Positions 10,676-20,149 of a stretch of DNA of 64,000 nucleotides are shown piece by piece. Location of the stretch: the NCBI RefSeq assembly GCF_034676545.1, contig NZ_JAUCBZ010000015.1, forward strand, positions 1,891,001-1,955,000, written 5' to 3'. A program made the translations under genes and the position numbers. The stretch comes from Pararhodobacter sp. (GTDB lineage: Bacteria; Pseudomonadota; Alphaproteobacteria; Rhodobacterales; Rhodobacteraceae). The stretch's first letter is position 1. Each line of letters starts with the position of its first letter. Under the pieces are notes generated by a model that saw only the letters and a list, made by a program, of their open reading frames with translations, was not told where the DNA came from and made no database searches.

Positions 10676-11005
10676 TCAATGCGGCGTCGCGCTGGAAAAC
10701 AGGTTGATCACCAGGATCCCGGCGATGATCAGGCACAGGCCCAGAACCGCCGGCAGATCGAGCCTCTGGTTGAACACCACAAAGCCGATCACCGCGATCA
10801 GGCAGATCCCGACCCCAGACCAGACCGCATAGGCGATGCCCACCGGAATGGAGCGCAACACCAGCGCCAGGAGCCAGAACGACACCGCATAGGCGACAAT
10901 GGTCAGCGTCGAGGGCCAGAGCCGCGAGAACCCGTCGCTGGCCTTGAGCGCGGTGGTGCCGATGGTTTCAAAAAGAATGGCGATAGTCAGCAGGAGCCAG
11001 GGCAT
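10676..11005 (-). CDS. Small multidrug resistance (SMR) efflux protein
   Basis: This 109-residue inner-membrane protein has four predicted helices and belongs to the EmrE/QacE/SugE family of proton-coupled exporters of cationic compounds. The conserved glutamate lies in the first helix (LFETIGTTALKAS, Glu13). The third and fourth helices contain IPVGIAYAVWSGVGI and the QRLDLPAVLGLCLIIAGILVIN segment, typical of EmrE-like rather than Gdx members. It sits upstream of typA on the same strand, with about 110 bases between. Substrate is not predictable. SMR proteins work as homodimers or pairs, and no partner gene is adjacent. Confidence 0.9.
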   Translation of the reverse strand: MPWLLLTIAILFETIGTTALKASDGFSRLWPSTLTIVAYAVSFWLLALVLRSIPVGIAYAVWSGVGICLIAVIGFVVFNQRLDLPAVLGLCLIIAGILVINLFSSATPH

Positions 11006-11429
11006 GGAAACGGTCCGATCGCGGGAAGGTCTGCCGCCTGTGTGTCAGGTTCGCGGGCGGCGGGGAAGGGGGGACGGGAGGAAAGAGGGAAAGGGGGGGG
11101 GGGAGCGTGCCTCAGGGCCATCGAGGCCCTTCGGCCCGCCGGGAGGTTTCACCTCCCACGGCGCTGGCGCGCCTCCCACCAGGATATTTCTGGAACAAAG
11201 ACGCAGGTGCGCAAGAAAGCGCGGGGGTGTGTGATGGGGCGGGTTTGGGAAAGATTGTTTAACTGTATACCATTGCACACAATTGACTTGGGGGGTGATT
11301 CTCGATAGAGGACAGAGCGATCCAATGGGGCAGCGGCGAGGGCCTTCCTGCTCTGAATTCCCTGTATTACGGCACCGGGTTTCGAATGCTGGCCGGTGAT
11401 GTCGATTACGCTCGCAAAGGATGCTGACC
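11006..11429. other. Intergenic region with G11 tract
   Basis: No gene is visible. The stretch contains a purine-rich segment ending in eleven consecutive G (11093-11103), a GGGAGG...CCTCCC hairpin near 11140-11160, and a GGATATTTCTGG segment like other Rhodobacterales intergenic repeats. Just before icd lies an AT-richer segment (GTTTAACTGTATACCATTGC, about 11258-11277), the likely promoter area of icd, although no clean -35/-10 pair stands out. Confidence 0.5.
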
Positions 11430-13623
11430 ATGGCACAGACCCCTGACATTATTTACACCAAAGTCGATGAGGCCCCCGAGCTGGCGCGCGCCTCGCTCGA
11501 GCCGATCATCCGCGCCTTTGCGGCGCCTGCCGGGATCAGCATCGAGACCCGCGACATTTCGCTGGCCGGTCGTATTCTGGCGGTTTTCCCGGATTTTCTG
11601 ACACCCGAGCAGCGCATCAGCGATGATCTGGCGGCCCTGGGCGAGTTGGTGAAAACGCCGGATGCGAATGTCATCAAACTGCCGAACATTTCCGCCTCGA
11701 TGCCTCAATTGGAGAGTGCGATCAAGGAATTGCAAGGGCAGGGCTATGCGCTGCCCGAGTATCCGCGCCCCCGCGACCGACGCCGAGCGTGACATCAAGG
11801 CGCGTTATGATTCGGTCAAGGGCTCGGCGGTGAACCCGGTTCTGCGCGAAGGCAACTCGGATCGGCGTTCGGCCAAGGCGGTGAAGGAATACGCCAAGGC
11901 CAATCCGCACCGGATGGGCAAATGGACCTCTGCGTCCAAGACCCATGTGGCGTCGATGGCGGGCAATGATTTCTACGCCAATGAGAAATCCACAACCATC
12001 ACCGCTGCCCAGGCCGGGGGCGCGAAAATCACCTTTACCGGTGCGGATGGTGCCGAGCGCGTGTTGAAAGACGGGCTGAAATACATCGAGGGCGAGGTGG
12101 TTGACGCGACTTTCCTCTCGGTGGCTGCGCTGCGCAAATATATCGCCGCCGAGATTGCCGCGACCGAGCCGGGCGTGTTGTTCTCGGTGCACCTCAAGGC
12201 GACGATGATGAAAGTGTCGGACCCGATCCTGTTCGGCCATTTCGTCAGCGTTTATCTGGACGATTTCATCGCCAAACACGGCGCGGCGCTGGACAAATTG
12301 GGCTGGAACCCGAATTCGGGCCTTGGCGATCTGGAGGCCCGTATCGCCGGCAACGCCACGCTGGAGGCCGACCTCAAGGCCGCCATGGCCGCGCGTCCGC
12401 CGCTTTATATGGTGAATTCGGACAAGGGGATCACCAACCTGCATGTCTCGTCGGATGTGATCATCGACGCGTCGATGCCGGCGATCATCAAGGCGGGCGG
12501 CAAGGGTTGGGGCCCGGATGGCGCTGAGGCTGACACGAAATGCTGCATCCCTGACAATTGCTATGCAGGGGTCTATGACGAGACGGTCAAGTATTTCAAG
12601 GAGACCGGCACGCTGGACGTGACGACCTGTGGCGCGGTGTCGAACGTCGGCTTGATGGCGCAAAAGGCCGAGGAATACGGCAGCCACCCGACCACTTTCG
12701 AGGCCCCCGCCGATGGTACGATCCGCATCGTGCTGGCCTCGGGCGCGGTGTTGCACGAGCACGCCGTTGCAAAGGGTGACATCTGGCGCTCGTCGACCGC
12801 CAAGAAAGCGCCGATCCTCGACTGGATCAAGCTGGGCATTTCGCGCTTCAAGGCGACCGGCGCGGGCGCGTTCTGGCTCGATGCCAAGCGCGCGCATGAC
12901 GCGGAACTGATCAAATACGTCAAGCCCGCGCTGAAAGCCGCCGGCATCGACATTCCGATCATGGACCCGCGCGCCGCGACCCGGTTCAGCTTCGAGACCA
13001 TGCGCGCCGGCAAGGATTGCGTGACCATCACCGGCAACGTGCTGCGCGACTACCTGACCGACCTGTTCCCGATTCTGGAACTGGGCACCTCGGCCAAGAT
13101 GCTGTCCATCGTCAAGCTGATGCAGGGCGGCGGCATGTTTGAAACCGGCGCGGGCGGCTCGGCCCCCAAGCATGTGCAGCAGCTGGTCGAAGAAAACCAC
13201 CTGCGTTGGGACAGCCTTGGCGAATTCTGCGCGCTGGGCGAAAGCTTCAATTTCCTCGCCGAGGAAAAGGGCCGCGCCAAGGCTGCGGTCTTGGGCAAGG
13301 CGGTGGATGTGGCGACGCAAAAGCTGTTGGAGCATGGCAATTCACCGCAATACAAGGTGGGCCAGAACGACAACCGGACCTCGCATTACTGGTTCGCGCG
13401 CTACTGGGCCGAGGCGTTGGCGGCTCAAGGTGACGACGCGGAGTTGGCGGCGCATTTCGCACCGGTCGCGGCCGCGCTGGCCGGGAATGAGGCCAAGATC
13501 ATTGCCGAGTTGCAAGCGGCAGAGGGCGCGCCGGTGGATCTGGGCGGCTACTATCATGCCGACCCGGCCAAGGTTGCCGCGGTGATGCGCCCCTCGGCCA
13601 CGCTGAACGCGATCATCGGCTGA
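11430..13623 (+). pseudogene. icd: NADP-isocitrate dehydrogenase, monomeric type, frameshifted
   Basis: The sequence encodes the about 730-residue monomeric NADP-dependent isocitrate dehydrogenase (TCA cycle, isocitrate to 2-oxoglutarate). The first part (11430 to about 11770) reads IIYTKVDEAPELA, ETRDISLAGRILAVFPDFL and IKLPNISASMPQLESAIKEL, all typical. It then leaves the frame at YPRP and stops at 11792. The correct protein resumes in the +1 frame with ATDAERDIKARY and continues to 13623 with SAVNPVLREGNSDRR and the rest of the enzyme. The break lies in CCCCC at 11768-11772; four C would restore one frame reading YPRPATDAERD. The rest is intact and well conserved, so a sequencing error is as likely as a real mutation. 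A strong terminator follows. Confidence 0.9.
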
Positions 13624-13645
13624 GACCCGCACAACACGATGACGA

Positions 13646-13673
13646 AAAGCGGCCCCGAACGGGCCGCTTTTTG
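13646..13673 (+). terminator. Intrinsic terminator of icd
   Basis: AAAGCGGCCC (13646-13655) pairs with GGGCCGCTTT (13661-13670) around CGAAC, followed by TT. It starts about 22 bases after the icd stop. Confidence 0.9.
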
Positions 13674-14317
13674 CGTTTACAGCCGCGTCAAGGGCGGGGC
13701 ATTGCATGACCCATCGCCTTGGTCAAACTGCAGGCGCGGCGCGAGGTTCACGCTCAAAACTCGGATTGCGAAACGGCTGTCAACCCGGTTGTGCCGGATA
13801 TTCAGCGACATCGACACGCCGCCCATACCGGACGCGAAGCGGCATTTCGCGAAAACCCGACTGTGCGCCGTTTTCACGATATCCTCTCCACACCGGCCCG
13901 GATTTCTTCCAGCGACGGCAAGAACCGGCGCATGTTCAAGGTCAAGTCCTACCGCTGTGTGATCCGCTCCAACGCCGCACAAACGGCTGTTTTATCGGCA
14001 TTTCTCAAAGCCACCCCGCAGGTGACGACTGCCGCCCCCTCGTATCTTGATCCGGGCAAACATATTCCGCGCCATCGCGCTGTTGCGGGACATCAAACGC
14101 CCGGTCACCCGGCTGACACATCGGATCGCGTTTCGCGTGATGATGAGTGGTGGCTGGCTGCACGCTTTGCGCAAAGCCCGGATCATGCGCGCCCGACAAG
14201 ATAACCGGCGGGCCAAGGGCTTGCGTATCTTTCCTGAAGCACAGGCGGCGCGGATCGTTTATACTTTGTCCGCGCGACCGGCACAGGACCCTGAGTCGCA
14301 GTTAACAGTAGGCGGGA
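13674..14317. other. Intergenic stretch without a convincing gene
   Basis: Several open frames of 70-160 codons cross this region on both strands. None has a recognisable domain, a good ribosome-binding site or a protein-like composition; they are rich in Arg, Pro, His and Ser. I saw no tRNA or clear repeat. It may be decayed sequence. The promoter of rsgA should lie near its right end. Confidence 0.5.
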
Positions 14318-15397
14318 ATGACCGAACAGACGACGCCCGAGGGCACCCAACAGCCATCCGTGACTCTGCGTGAGTTGGGCTGGAAACCGTTTTTCCAACA
14401 TCAACTGGCGGTCGATGAGGCTTACATCGGCCTGCGCCCCGCCCGCGTCACGGCGGTGCGGCGCTCTGGCCTGCAAGTGCTGGGGCCGGGCGTCGACACG
14501 GCCCTGCCACCCTTTATCGACGCCGAGGGCGGCGATAGCGCCAACGCAACGATTGGCGATTGGCTGCTGTTGGACCCCGAACTGCCCACCGCGCGGCATA
14601 TGCTGGAGCGTTTCAGCCTGTTCAAACGGCGCGCACCGGGCACCGGCCGCGAGGTGCAGCTGATTGCCGCCAATGTCGATACGGTGTTCATCGTCACCTC
14701 GTGCAGCCAGGATTTCAACATCGCCCGGCTGGAACGTTACCTGACCCTTGCGCGCCAGGCCGAGGTCACGCCGGTGATCGTGCTCACCAAGCCCGATCTG
14801 GCCGACGATCCCGAGTCCTATGTCGAACAGGCGCAGGCCCTCGACCGCGCGCTCTGCGTCGAATTGGTGAATGCAACGCAAGAGGCGGGCGTGCAGCGTC
14901 TGCTGCCGTGGTGCGGGCGCGGGCAGACGGTGGTGTTTGTCGGCTCGTCCGGGGTCGGCAAATCGACACTGGTGAAAACCCTGACCGGGCAGCAACAGAT
15001 CGTCACACAAGCGATCCGCGAAGATGACGCCAAGGGCCGGCACACCACCTCGAGCCGCGAGTTGTACCAGCTGGAGAGCGGCGCCTGGCTGGTCGATACG
15101 CCGGGCATGCGGGAACTGGCCTTGTCCGACGTCAAGGAGGGGCTCGACGTGGTTTTCGCCGACCTCTCGGACCTGTCGCAACACTGTCGGTTCAGCGATT
15201 GCGCACACGAGGCCGAACCGGGCTGCGCCGTCAAAGAGGCCATCGAACGCGGCGAAATCGACGCCGCCCGCGTGCAGCGTTGGAAGAAACTGGTGGCCGA
15301 GGACGCGTTCAACGGGCAAAGCCTCGTGGAACGCCGCGCGCAAAGCCGGGCACTGGGCAAAATGATCAAGACCGCGATCAAGGGCAAAAGGCGTTAG
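14318..15397 (+). CDS. rsgA: Ribosome biogenesis GTPase RsgA
   Basis: RsgA is a circularly permuted GTPase that acts late in 30S subunit maturation and proofreads the decoding centre. The 359-residue product has an N-terminal OB-fold, then the permuted order G4 (TKPD, near residue 156), G1 (GSSGVGKST, residues 209-217) and G3 (DTPG, Asp260). A C-terminal zinc-binding region follows (CRFSDCAHEAEPGC). An N-terminal extension of about 20 residues is rich in Thr, Glu and Gln. It is transcribed alone, ahead of guaB. Confidence 0.97.
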   Translation: MTEQTTPEGTQQPSVTLRELGWKPFFQHQLAVDEAYIGLRPARVTAVRRSGLQVLGPGVDTALPPFIDAEGGDSANATIGDWLLLDPELPTARHMLERFSLFKRRAPGTGREVQLIAANVDTVFIVTSCSQDFNIARLERYLTLARQAEVTPVIVLTKPDLADDPESYVEQAQALDRALCVELVNATQEAGVQRLLPWCGRGQTVVFVGSSGVGKSTLVKTLTGQQQIVTQAIREDDAKGRHTTSSRELYQLESGAWLVDTPGMRELALSDVKEGLDVVFADLSDLSQHCRFSDCAHEAEPGCAVKEAIERGEIDAARVQRWKKLVAEDAFNGQSLVERRAQSRALGKMIKTAIKGKRR

Positions 15398-15412
15398 CGG
15401 CATCCATCGGGG

Positions 15413-15436
15413 GTAGGGTGTGTGCTTGCACGCACC
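15413..15436 (+). repeat. 24-bp GTAGGGTG repeat, single arm
   Basis: The sequence beginning GTAGGGTGTGTGCTTGCACG is identical over 24 bases to the left arm of the inverted repeat at 23979-24046. Here only one arm is present, just after rsgA. Confidence 0.85.
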
Positions 15437-15565
15437 GAACCTCGGGCCTGCCCGCGCAATCTTGGCGCGCGAACCACAATCTGTCGTGTTGCCTCTTTTC
15501 TTTTCCCCTATCCCATGAGATAGGGCCGTGCCAAGCGACAACTCCCTCACTCACAGGAGCATTCC

Positions 15566-17017
15566 ATGCGTATTCGCGAGGCCCTTACCTTTGACGACGT
15601 CCTTTTGGTCCCGGCAGCCTCCTCGGTCATGCCGTCCACGGCGGATGTCTCGACCTTCGTCACCCAGTCGATCCGGCTGAACATTCCGCTGCTGTCCTCG
15701 GCAATGGATACCGTCACCGAGGCCCGCATGGCGATCGCAATGGCGCAGGTCGGGGGCATGGGGGTGATCCATCGCAATTTCGGCGTCGAGGAACAGGCCA
15801 ACGAAGTGCGCCGCGTGAAGCGTTTCGAATCCGGCATTGTCTTCAACCCGATCACACTGCGGCCCGATCAGACGCTGGCCGACGCGCAGACCCTGGCCGC
15901 GCAGTACAACGTCACCGGCTTTCCGGTTGTCAGCGAGGACGGCCGCGTTGTCGGCATCATCACCAACCGGGATATGCGGTTCGTCAGCAACCCGCAAACC
16001 CCGGTCCACGCCATGATGACGAACGACAATCTGGCGGTGATGCGCGAACCCGCCGACCGCGAAGAAGCCCGCAGCCTGATGCACGCGCGCCGGATCGAAA
16101 AGCTCCTGGTGGTTGACGCGCAGGGCGCGTTGACCGGGCTCCTGACGCTGAAGGATACCGAAAAGGCGGTGCTGAACCCGATGGCCTGCAAGGACGATCT
16201 GGGGCGGCTGCGGGTTGCGGCGGCATCGTCGGTGGGCGACGCGGGCTTCGAGCGCTCCGTGGCGCTGATCGAGGCCGGAGTGGACCTGTTGGTGATCGAC
16301 ACGGCGCATGGCCACTCGATTTCCGTGGCCGAGGCCGTGGCGCGCGTCAAAGCCTTCTCGAGCAGCGTTCAGGTCATGGCGGGCAATGTCGCGACCGGCG
16401 ACGCCACACGGGCCTTGATTGACGCGGGCGCGGATGCGGTCAAGGTCGGCATCGGGCCGGGCAGCATCTGCACCACGCGCATCGTCGCCGGGGTTGGGGT
16501 GCCGCAACTGACGGCGATCATGGACAGCGCCGAGGCCGCGGGCGACATCCCGGTGATCGCCGATGGCGGCATCAAATTCTCGGGCGACTTCGCCAAGGCC
16601 ATCGCGGCCGGGGCGTCCTGCGCGATGGTCGGCAGCGCGATTGCCGGCACCGAGGAAGCCCCCGGCGAGGTGATCCTGTTCCAGGGCCGCAGCTATAAAT
16701 CCTACCGCGGCATGGGCAGCCTGGGCGCCATGGCGCGCGGCTCAGCGGATCGCTATTTCCAGAAAGACGCAGCCTCGGACAAACTGGTGCCCGAAGGCAT
16801 CGAGGGTCAGGTGCCCTACAAAGGCCCGGTCGGCGGCGTGATCCATCAAATGGTCGGCGGTTTGCGCGCGGCGATGGGATACACCGGCAACGGCACGGTC
16901 GCAGACATGCGCAAATCTTGCAATTTCGTGCGCATCACCGGCGCGGGGCTCAAGGAAAGCCATGTGCATGACGTTCAGATCACGCGGGAAAGCCCGAATT
17001 ACCGGATGGGCGACTGA
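15566..17017 (+). CDS. guaB: Inosine-5'-monophosphate dehydrogenase
   Basis: GuaB oxidises IMP to XMP with NAD, the first committed step of GMP synthesis. The 483-residue product has the TIM-barrel start EALTFDDVLLVPAAS, a CBS-domain pair around residues 95-200 (NVTGFPVVSEDGRVVGIITNRD), and the catalytic loop GPGSICTTRIVAGVGVPQ with the nucleophile Cys302. The flap region near YRGMGSLGAM and the C-terminal part are complete. A good AGGAG site precedes the ATG. There is no guaA next to it. Confidence 0.98.
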   Translation: MRIREALTFDDVLLVPAASSVMPSTADVSTFVTQSIRLNIPLLSSAMDTVTEARMAIAMAQVGGMGVIHRNFGVEEQANEVRRVKRFESGIVFNPITLRPDQTLADAQTLAAQYNVTGFPVVSEDGRVVGIITNRDMRFVSNPQTPVHAMMTNDNLAVMREPADREEARSLMHARRIEKLLVVDAQGALTGLLTLKDTEKAVLNPMACKDDLGRLRVAAASSVGDAGFERSVALIEAGVDLLVIDTAHGHSISVAEAVARVKAFSSSVQVMAGNVATGDATRALIDAGADAVKVGIGPGSICTTRIVAGVGVPQLTAIMDSAEAAGDIPVIADGGIKFSGDFAKAIAAGASCAMVGSAIAGTEEAPGEVILFQGRSYKSYRGMGSLGAMARGSADRYFQKDAASDKLVPEGIEGQVPYKGPVGGVIHQMVGGLRAAMGYTGNGTVADMRKSCNFVRITGAGLKESHVHDVQITRESPNYRMGD

Positions 17018-17097
17018 TCTTCGCGCAGAGATCACTTGCTGGACACCGGTCGCTGCGGCAAAGTCACGCGGACCTGTTTCAAGTTTGAAGGCCCACC

Positions 17098-17385
17098 ATG
17101 AGCCCGCTAGACGACGATGATGATGGATTCGAGCCCGGCCCCCGCGAGTTGTGGCCGCGGATCTTGTGGATTGTTGTGATCACCATGCTGATCAGCGTTG
17201 CACAATCCATCCTGTTTGTCGTGGCAACGCTGCAAGTGTTGATCATGATTGCCAACAAAGGACATCCCAACGAAGAGTTGGGGGATTTCGGCAGTATGGT
17301 CGGGGCATGGGTGGCGAAGGCCGCACGGTATCAATCCGCGGCCAGCGATGAGAAGCCCTGGCCCTGGACGCCGATGGGGTCGTAA
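17098..17385 (+). CDS. DUF4389-family membrane protein
   Basis: This 95-residue protein has an acidic N-terminus (MSPLDDDDDGFEPG), then one long hydrophobic segment (residues about 22-51), then the DUF4389 signature: a PNEELGDFG turn followed by a helix and a closing EKPWPWTPM. The family is membrane-bound and of unknown role; it often continues with a lipase-like partner, not seen here. It lies 80 bases after guaB on the same strand and could be co-transcribed with it. Confidence 0.75.
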   Translation: MSPLDDDDDGFEPGPRELWPRILWIVVITMLISVAQSILFVVATLQVLIMIANKGHPNEELGDFGSMVGAWVAKAARYQSAASDEKPWPWTPMGS

Positions 17386-17396
17386 CCTGCGGGGGG

Positions 17397-18131
17397 TTAA
17401 ACTGTCGTTGGCAATTCCGCGTCCAACCACTGCCCGCGCCCGGTTTCATTGAAATACCGCGCCAGAATTTCCGGGTTTTCAAAGCGGTCGATGATCCGGT
17501 TTTGCCCCTGTTTCACCAATGGCGAGGCCAGATCAGGCTGCGGCGTGACGCCTAGAAAATCCTGAACACGCTGGCGGAAATCAGGCGCGAACAACCCTGC
17601 ATAGCTGACCATCAACATTGGATTGTCCAATGTTTTCAGCCACGCACGCAGTAGAAAATCCTCGTTCACCAAGCGGTTGCACTCGGACGCTGTCCAAAAT
17701 GGTGCGGCCTCGATCTTGGGGGCGACGGGGGCGGCGTTGGTTGCCGTCCATTGTCCGGTTTTCGCCACCTGACGGCCCGAGGCGAATTGCGCCAGCTTGT
17801 TCTCGCGATACACGTAGATCAGTTTCAGCGTCGGGCGTTGGGGCACAAATTGCGCGAAAAGGGCCGGGTGGTGTTGAAACAGCACCTTCGCCCCCAACAT
17901 GCGCCCGCCGACGTGCATCCCTTCACCCGCCAGCATCCGTTCCATGAACCCGACCGGATCACGGTCGCGGGCGATCACGGCGTCAAGGCCGGCGGTCTTG
18001 GTGCCGTTGTCGTCGATCTGCCACGGGTCGAACAATTCGCCACGGCAATGCAGTTGCGCATGCGCATTCAGCAGCGTTTGCAGATACGTCGTGCCGCTGC
18101 GCGGCTGGCCGATGATCAGGAAGTTGTCCAT
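17397..18131 (-). CDS. Sulfotransferase-family protein
   Basis: This 244-residue protein starts with the PAPS 5'-phosphosulfate loop IIGQPRSGTTYLQTLL (residues 5-20) and has a later 3'-phosphate-binding region around LKLIYVYRENKLAQFAS. This places it among Stf0-like or general sulfotransferases that move sulfate from PAPS to an acceptor. The acceptor cannot be predicted. It lies 17 bases downstream of pepF on the same strand, so the two are probably co-transcribed, though no functional link is evident. Confidence 0.82.
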   Translation of the reverse strand: MDNFLIIGQPRSGTTYLQTLLNAHAQLHCRGELFDPWQIDDNGTKTAGLDAVIARDRDPVGFMERMLAGEGMHVGGRMLGAKVLFQHHPALFAQFVPQRPTLKLIYVYRENKLAQFASGRQVAKTGQWTATNAAPVAPKIEAAPFWTASECNRLVNEDFLLRAWLKTLDNPMLMVSYAGLFAPDFRQRVQDFLGVTPQPDLASPLVKQGQNRIIDRFENPEILARYFNETGRGQWLDAELPTTV

Positions 18132-18148
18132 GCGAAGACCTCCGACGT

Positions 18149-19984
18149 TCAGTCTTCCATCGCTTCGAGTTCGTCGATGAAGCCTTCGATCATGCTCAGG
18201 CCTTTGTCCCAGAACGCCGGGTCGGAGGCGTCGAGGCCGAAGGGGGCCAGCAGATCCTTGTGATGTTTCGAACCGCCTGCGGACAGCATGTCGAAGTATT
18301 TATCTTCAAATCCCTCGGGTTGGTCGCGGTAGACAGCATAAAGCGCATTCACCAGCCCGTCGCCGAAGGCATAGGCGTAGACGTAGAAGGGCGAGTGGAC
18401 AAAATGCGGGACATAGGACCAGAAGGTCTCGTAGCCATCCATGAAGGTGAACACCGGCCCGAGGCTTTCGGCCTGCACTGACATCCACAGGGCGTTGATG
18501 TCATCGGGGGTCAGCTCGCCCTCGGCCCGTGCGGCGTGCAGTTTGCATTCAAAATCATAGAACGCGATCTGGCGCACAACCGTGTTGATCATGTCCTCGA
18601 CCTTTCCGGCCAGCAGGGTCTTGCGTTCGGCCGGGGATTTCGCGTTCGTCAAAAGGCGCTGAAACGTCAGCATTTCGCCAAACACCGAGGCGGTCTCGGC
18701 CAAGGTCAGTGGCGTCGCCGACAAAAGCTCGCCTTGTCCGGCGGCCAGCCGTTGATGCACGCCGTGGCCCAATTCATGGGCCAGCGTCATCACGTCGCGC
18801 GGTTTGCCGAGGTAGTTCAGCATCACATAGGGATGCACGGTGCTGACCGTCGGATGCGCGAAGGCACCCGGCGCCTTGCCCGGCTTCACGCCGGCGTCGA
18901 TCCAGCCCGCGTCAAAGAAGGGCTCGGCCAATTCGGCCATTTTCGGCGAGAATTCGGCATAGGCGCTCATCACCGTTTGGCGTGCCTGATCCCAGCCGAT
19001 GGTCTTGGGCGGGTCGATTGGCAGCGGTGCGTTGCGGTCCCAGACTTCAAGTTCCTCAAGGCCCAACCACTTGGCTTTCAGCGCATAGTAACGGTGGCTC
19101 AGGCGCGGATAGGCGGCAACAACCGCGTTGCGCAGGGCTTCGACGACTTCGGGTTCGACGTGGTTCGACAGGTGGCGACCATGTTGCGGGGTTGGCATCT
19201 TGCGCCAGCGGTCGTGGATTTCCTTGTCTTTGGCCAGCGTATTGTGCACCCGCGAGAACAGGCGGATGTTGGCGTCGAACACTTTGGCCAGCGCGCGCGC
19301 CGCGGCCTCGCGGCGGGGGCGTGAAGGGTCGGTCAGCAGGTTCAGCGTGGCTTCCAGCGACATCGGGTCATCTTCGCCCTCGACGGTGAACGACAGCCCG
19401 GCCATCGTCTCGTCGAACAGACGGTTCCACGCCGAGGCGCCGACCATCGACTGATCGTGCAGGAATCGCTCCAACTCGTCCGACAATTGATGCGGCCGCA
19501 TGGCGCGCATCCGCTCGATCACCGGGCGATAGCGGTTCAACTCGGCGTTGGCGGACAGCAGCGCCTCCAGTGGTGCGTCGTCGATGCGGTTGAATTCGAG
19601 GCTGAAGAACACCAGCGGCGTGGTGGCGACGGTCACGCGTTCCTGCGCGTCGGCCATGAATTTGGCGCGCTCGGAATCGGTGGTGTTCTGGTAATACCGC
19701 AGCCCGGCATAGGACATCAAACGCCCCGCGGTGATGTCGATGTTTTCGTAGGTCTGGATGCAGGCCAGCAATCCGGCGGCATCCAGCGTGGTCAACTTGC
19801 CCTCATAGGTCGCCGAAAATTCGGCGCAGGCCTGATCCAGCCAGTCGAAATCGCGCGCCACTTCGGGGGCGTCGGGCGCGGTGTAGAGATCGGACAGGTC
19901 CCATTCCGGAAGGTCGCCCAGAGACGTCCGCGCGGGTTCGGTATCGAAATGTCGAAGGTCGGTCAGGGCGGGAAGTCGGAACAT
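18149..19984 (-). CDS. pepF: Oligoendopeptidase F (M3 metallopeptidase)
   Basis: This 611-residue cytosolic zinc peptidase of family M3B cleaves short peptides. The zinc motif is HELGH (residues 403-407), followed by GVHQRLA, with the downstream glutamate in the LAETASVFGEML helix. The N-terminal oligoendopeptidase domain (WDLSDLYTAPDAPEV) is present and length is as usual for PepF. It is followed closely by the sulfotransferase gene. A role in peptide turnover is known for the family; nothing here narrows it. Confidence 0.95.
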   Translation of the reverse strand: MFRLPALTDLRHFDTEPARTSLGDLPEWDLSDLYTAPDAPEVARDFDWLDQACAEFSATYEGKLTTLDAAGLLACIQTYENIDITAGRLMSYAGLRYYQNTTDSERAKFMADAQERVTVATTPLVFFSLEFNRIDDAPLEALLSANAELNRYRPVIERMRAMRPHQLSDELERFLHDQSMVGASAWNRLFDETMAGLSFTVEGEDDPMSLEATLNLLTDPSRPRREAAARALAKVFDANIRLFSRVHNTLAKDKEIHDRWRKMPTPQHGRHLSNHVEPEVVEALRNAVVAAYPRLSHRYYALKAKWLGLEELEVWDRNAPLPIDPPKTIGWDQARQTVMSAYAEFSPKMAELAEPFFDAGWIDAGVKPGKAPGAFAHPTVSTVHPYVMLNYLGKPRDVMTLAHELGHGVHQRLAAGQGELLSATPLTLAETASVFGEMLTFQRLLTNAKSPAERKTLLAGKVEDMINTVVRQIAFYDFECKLHAARAEGELTPDDINALWMSVQAESLGPVFTFMDGYETFWSYVPHFVHSPFYVYAYAFGDGLVNALYAVYRDQPEGFEDKYFDMLSAGGSKHHKDLLAPFGLDASDPAFWDKGLSMIEGFIDELEAMED

Positions 19985-20149
19985 AGATCATCTCTCCAAG
20001 CGGGTTCAGAGGGATGTAGTCAAAGGCTTGACGCCTGACAACCCGACTCGGGCGTGGCGCAAGGGTCGGCCCGGCAAATGAGCCCCGGGCGTGTTTTCAG
20101 GGGCGCGCCGTGCCGCCGGCGGGCGCGTTGCCGCCCGAGCCGCGCAGGA

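Noticed and set aside
13706..14373. Several ORFs of 70-160 codons between icd and rsgA
   Set aside because: None has a domain, a consistent frame or a ribosome-binding site; composition is not protein-like.
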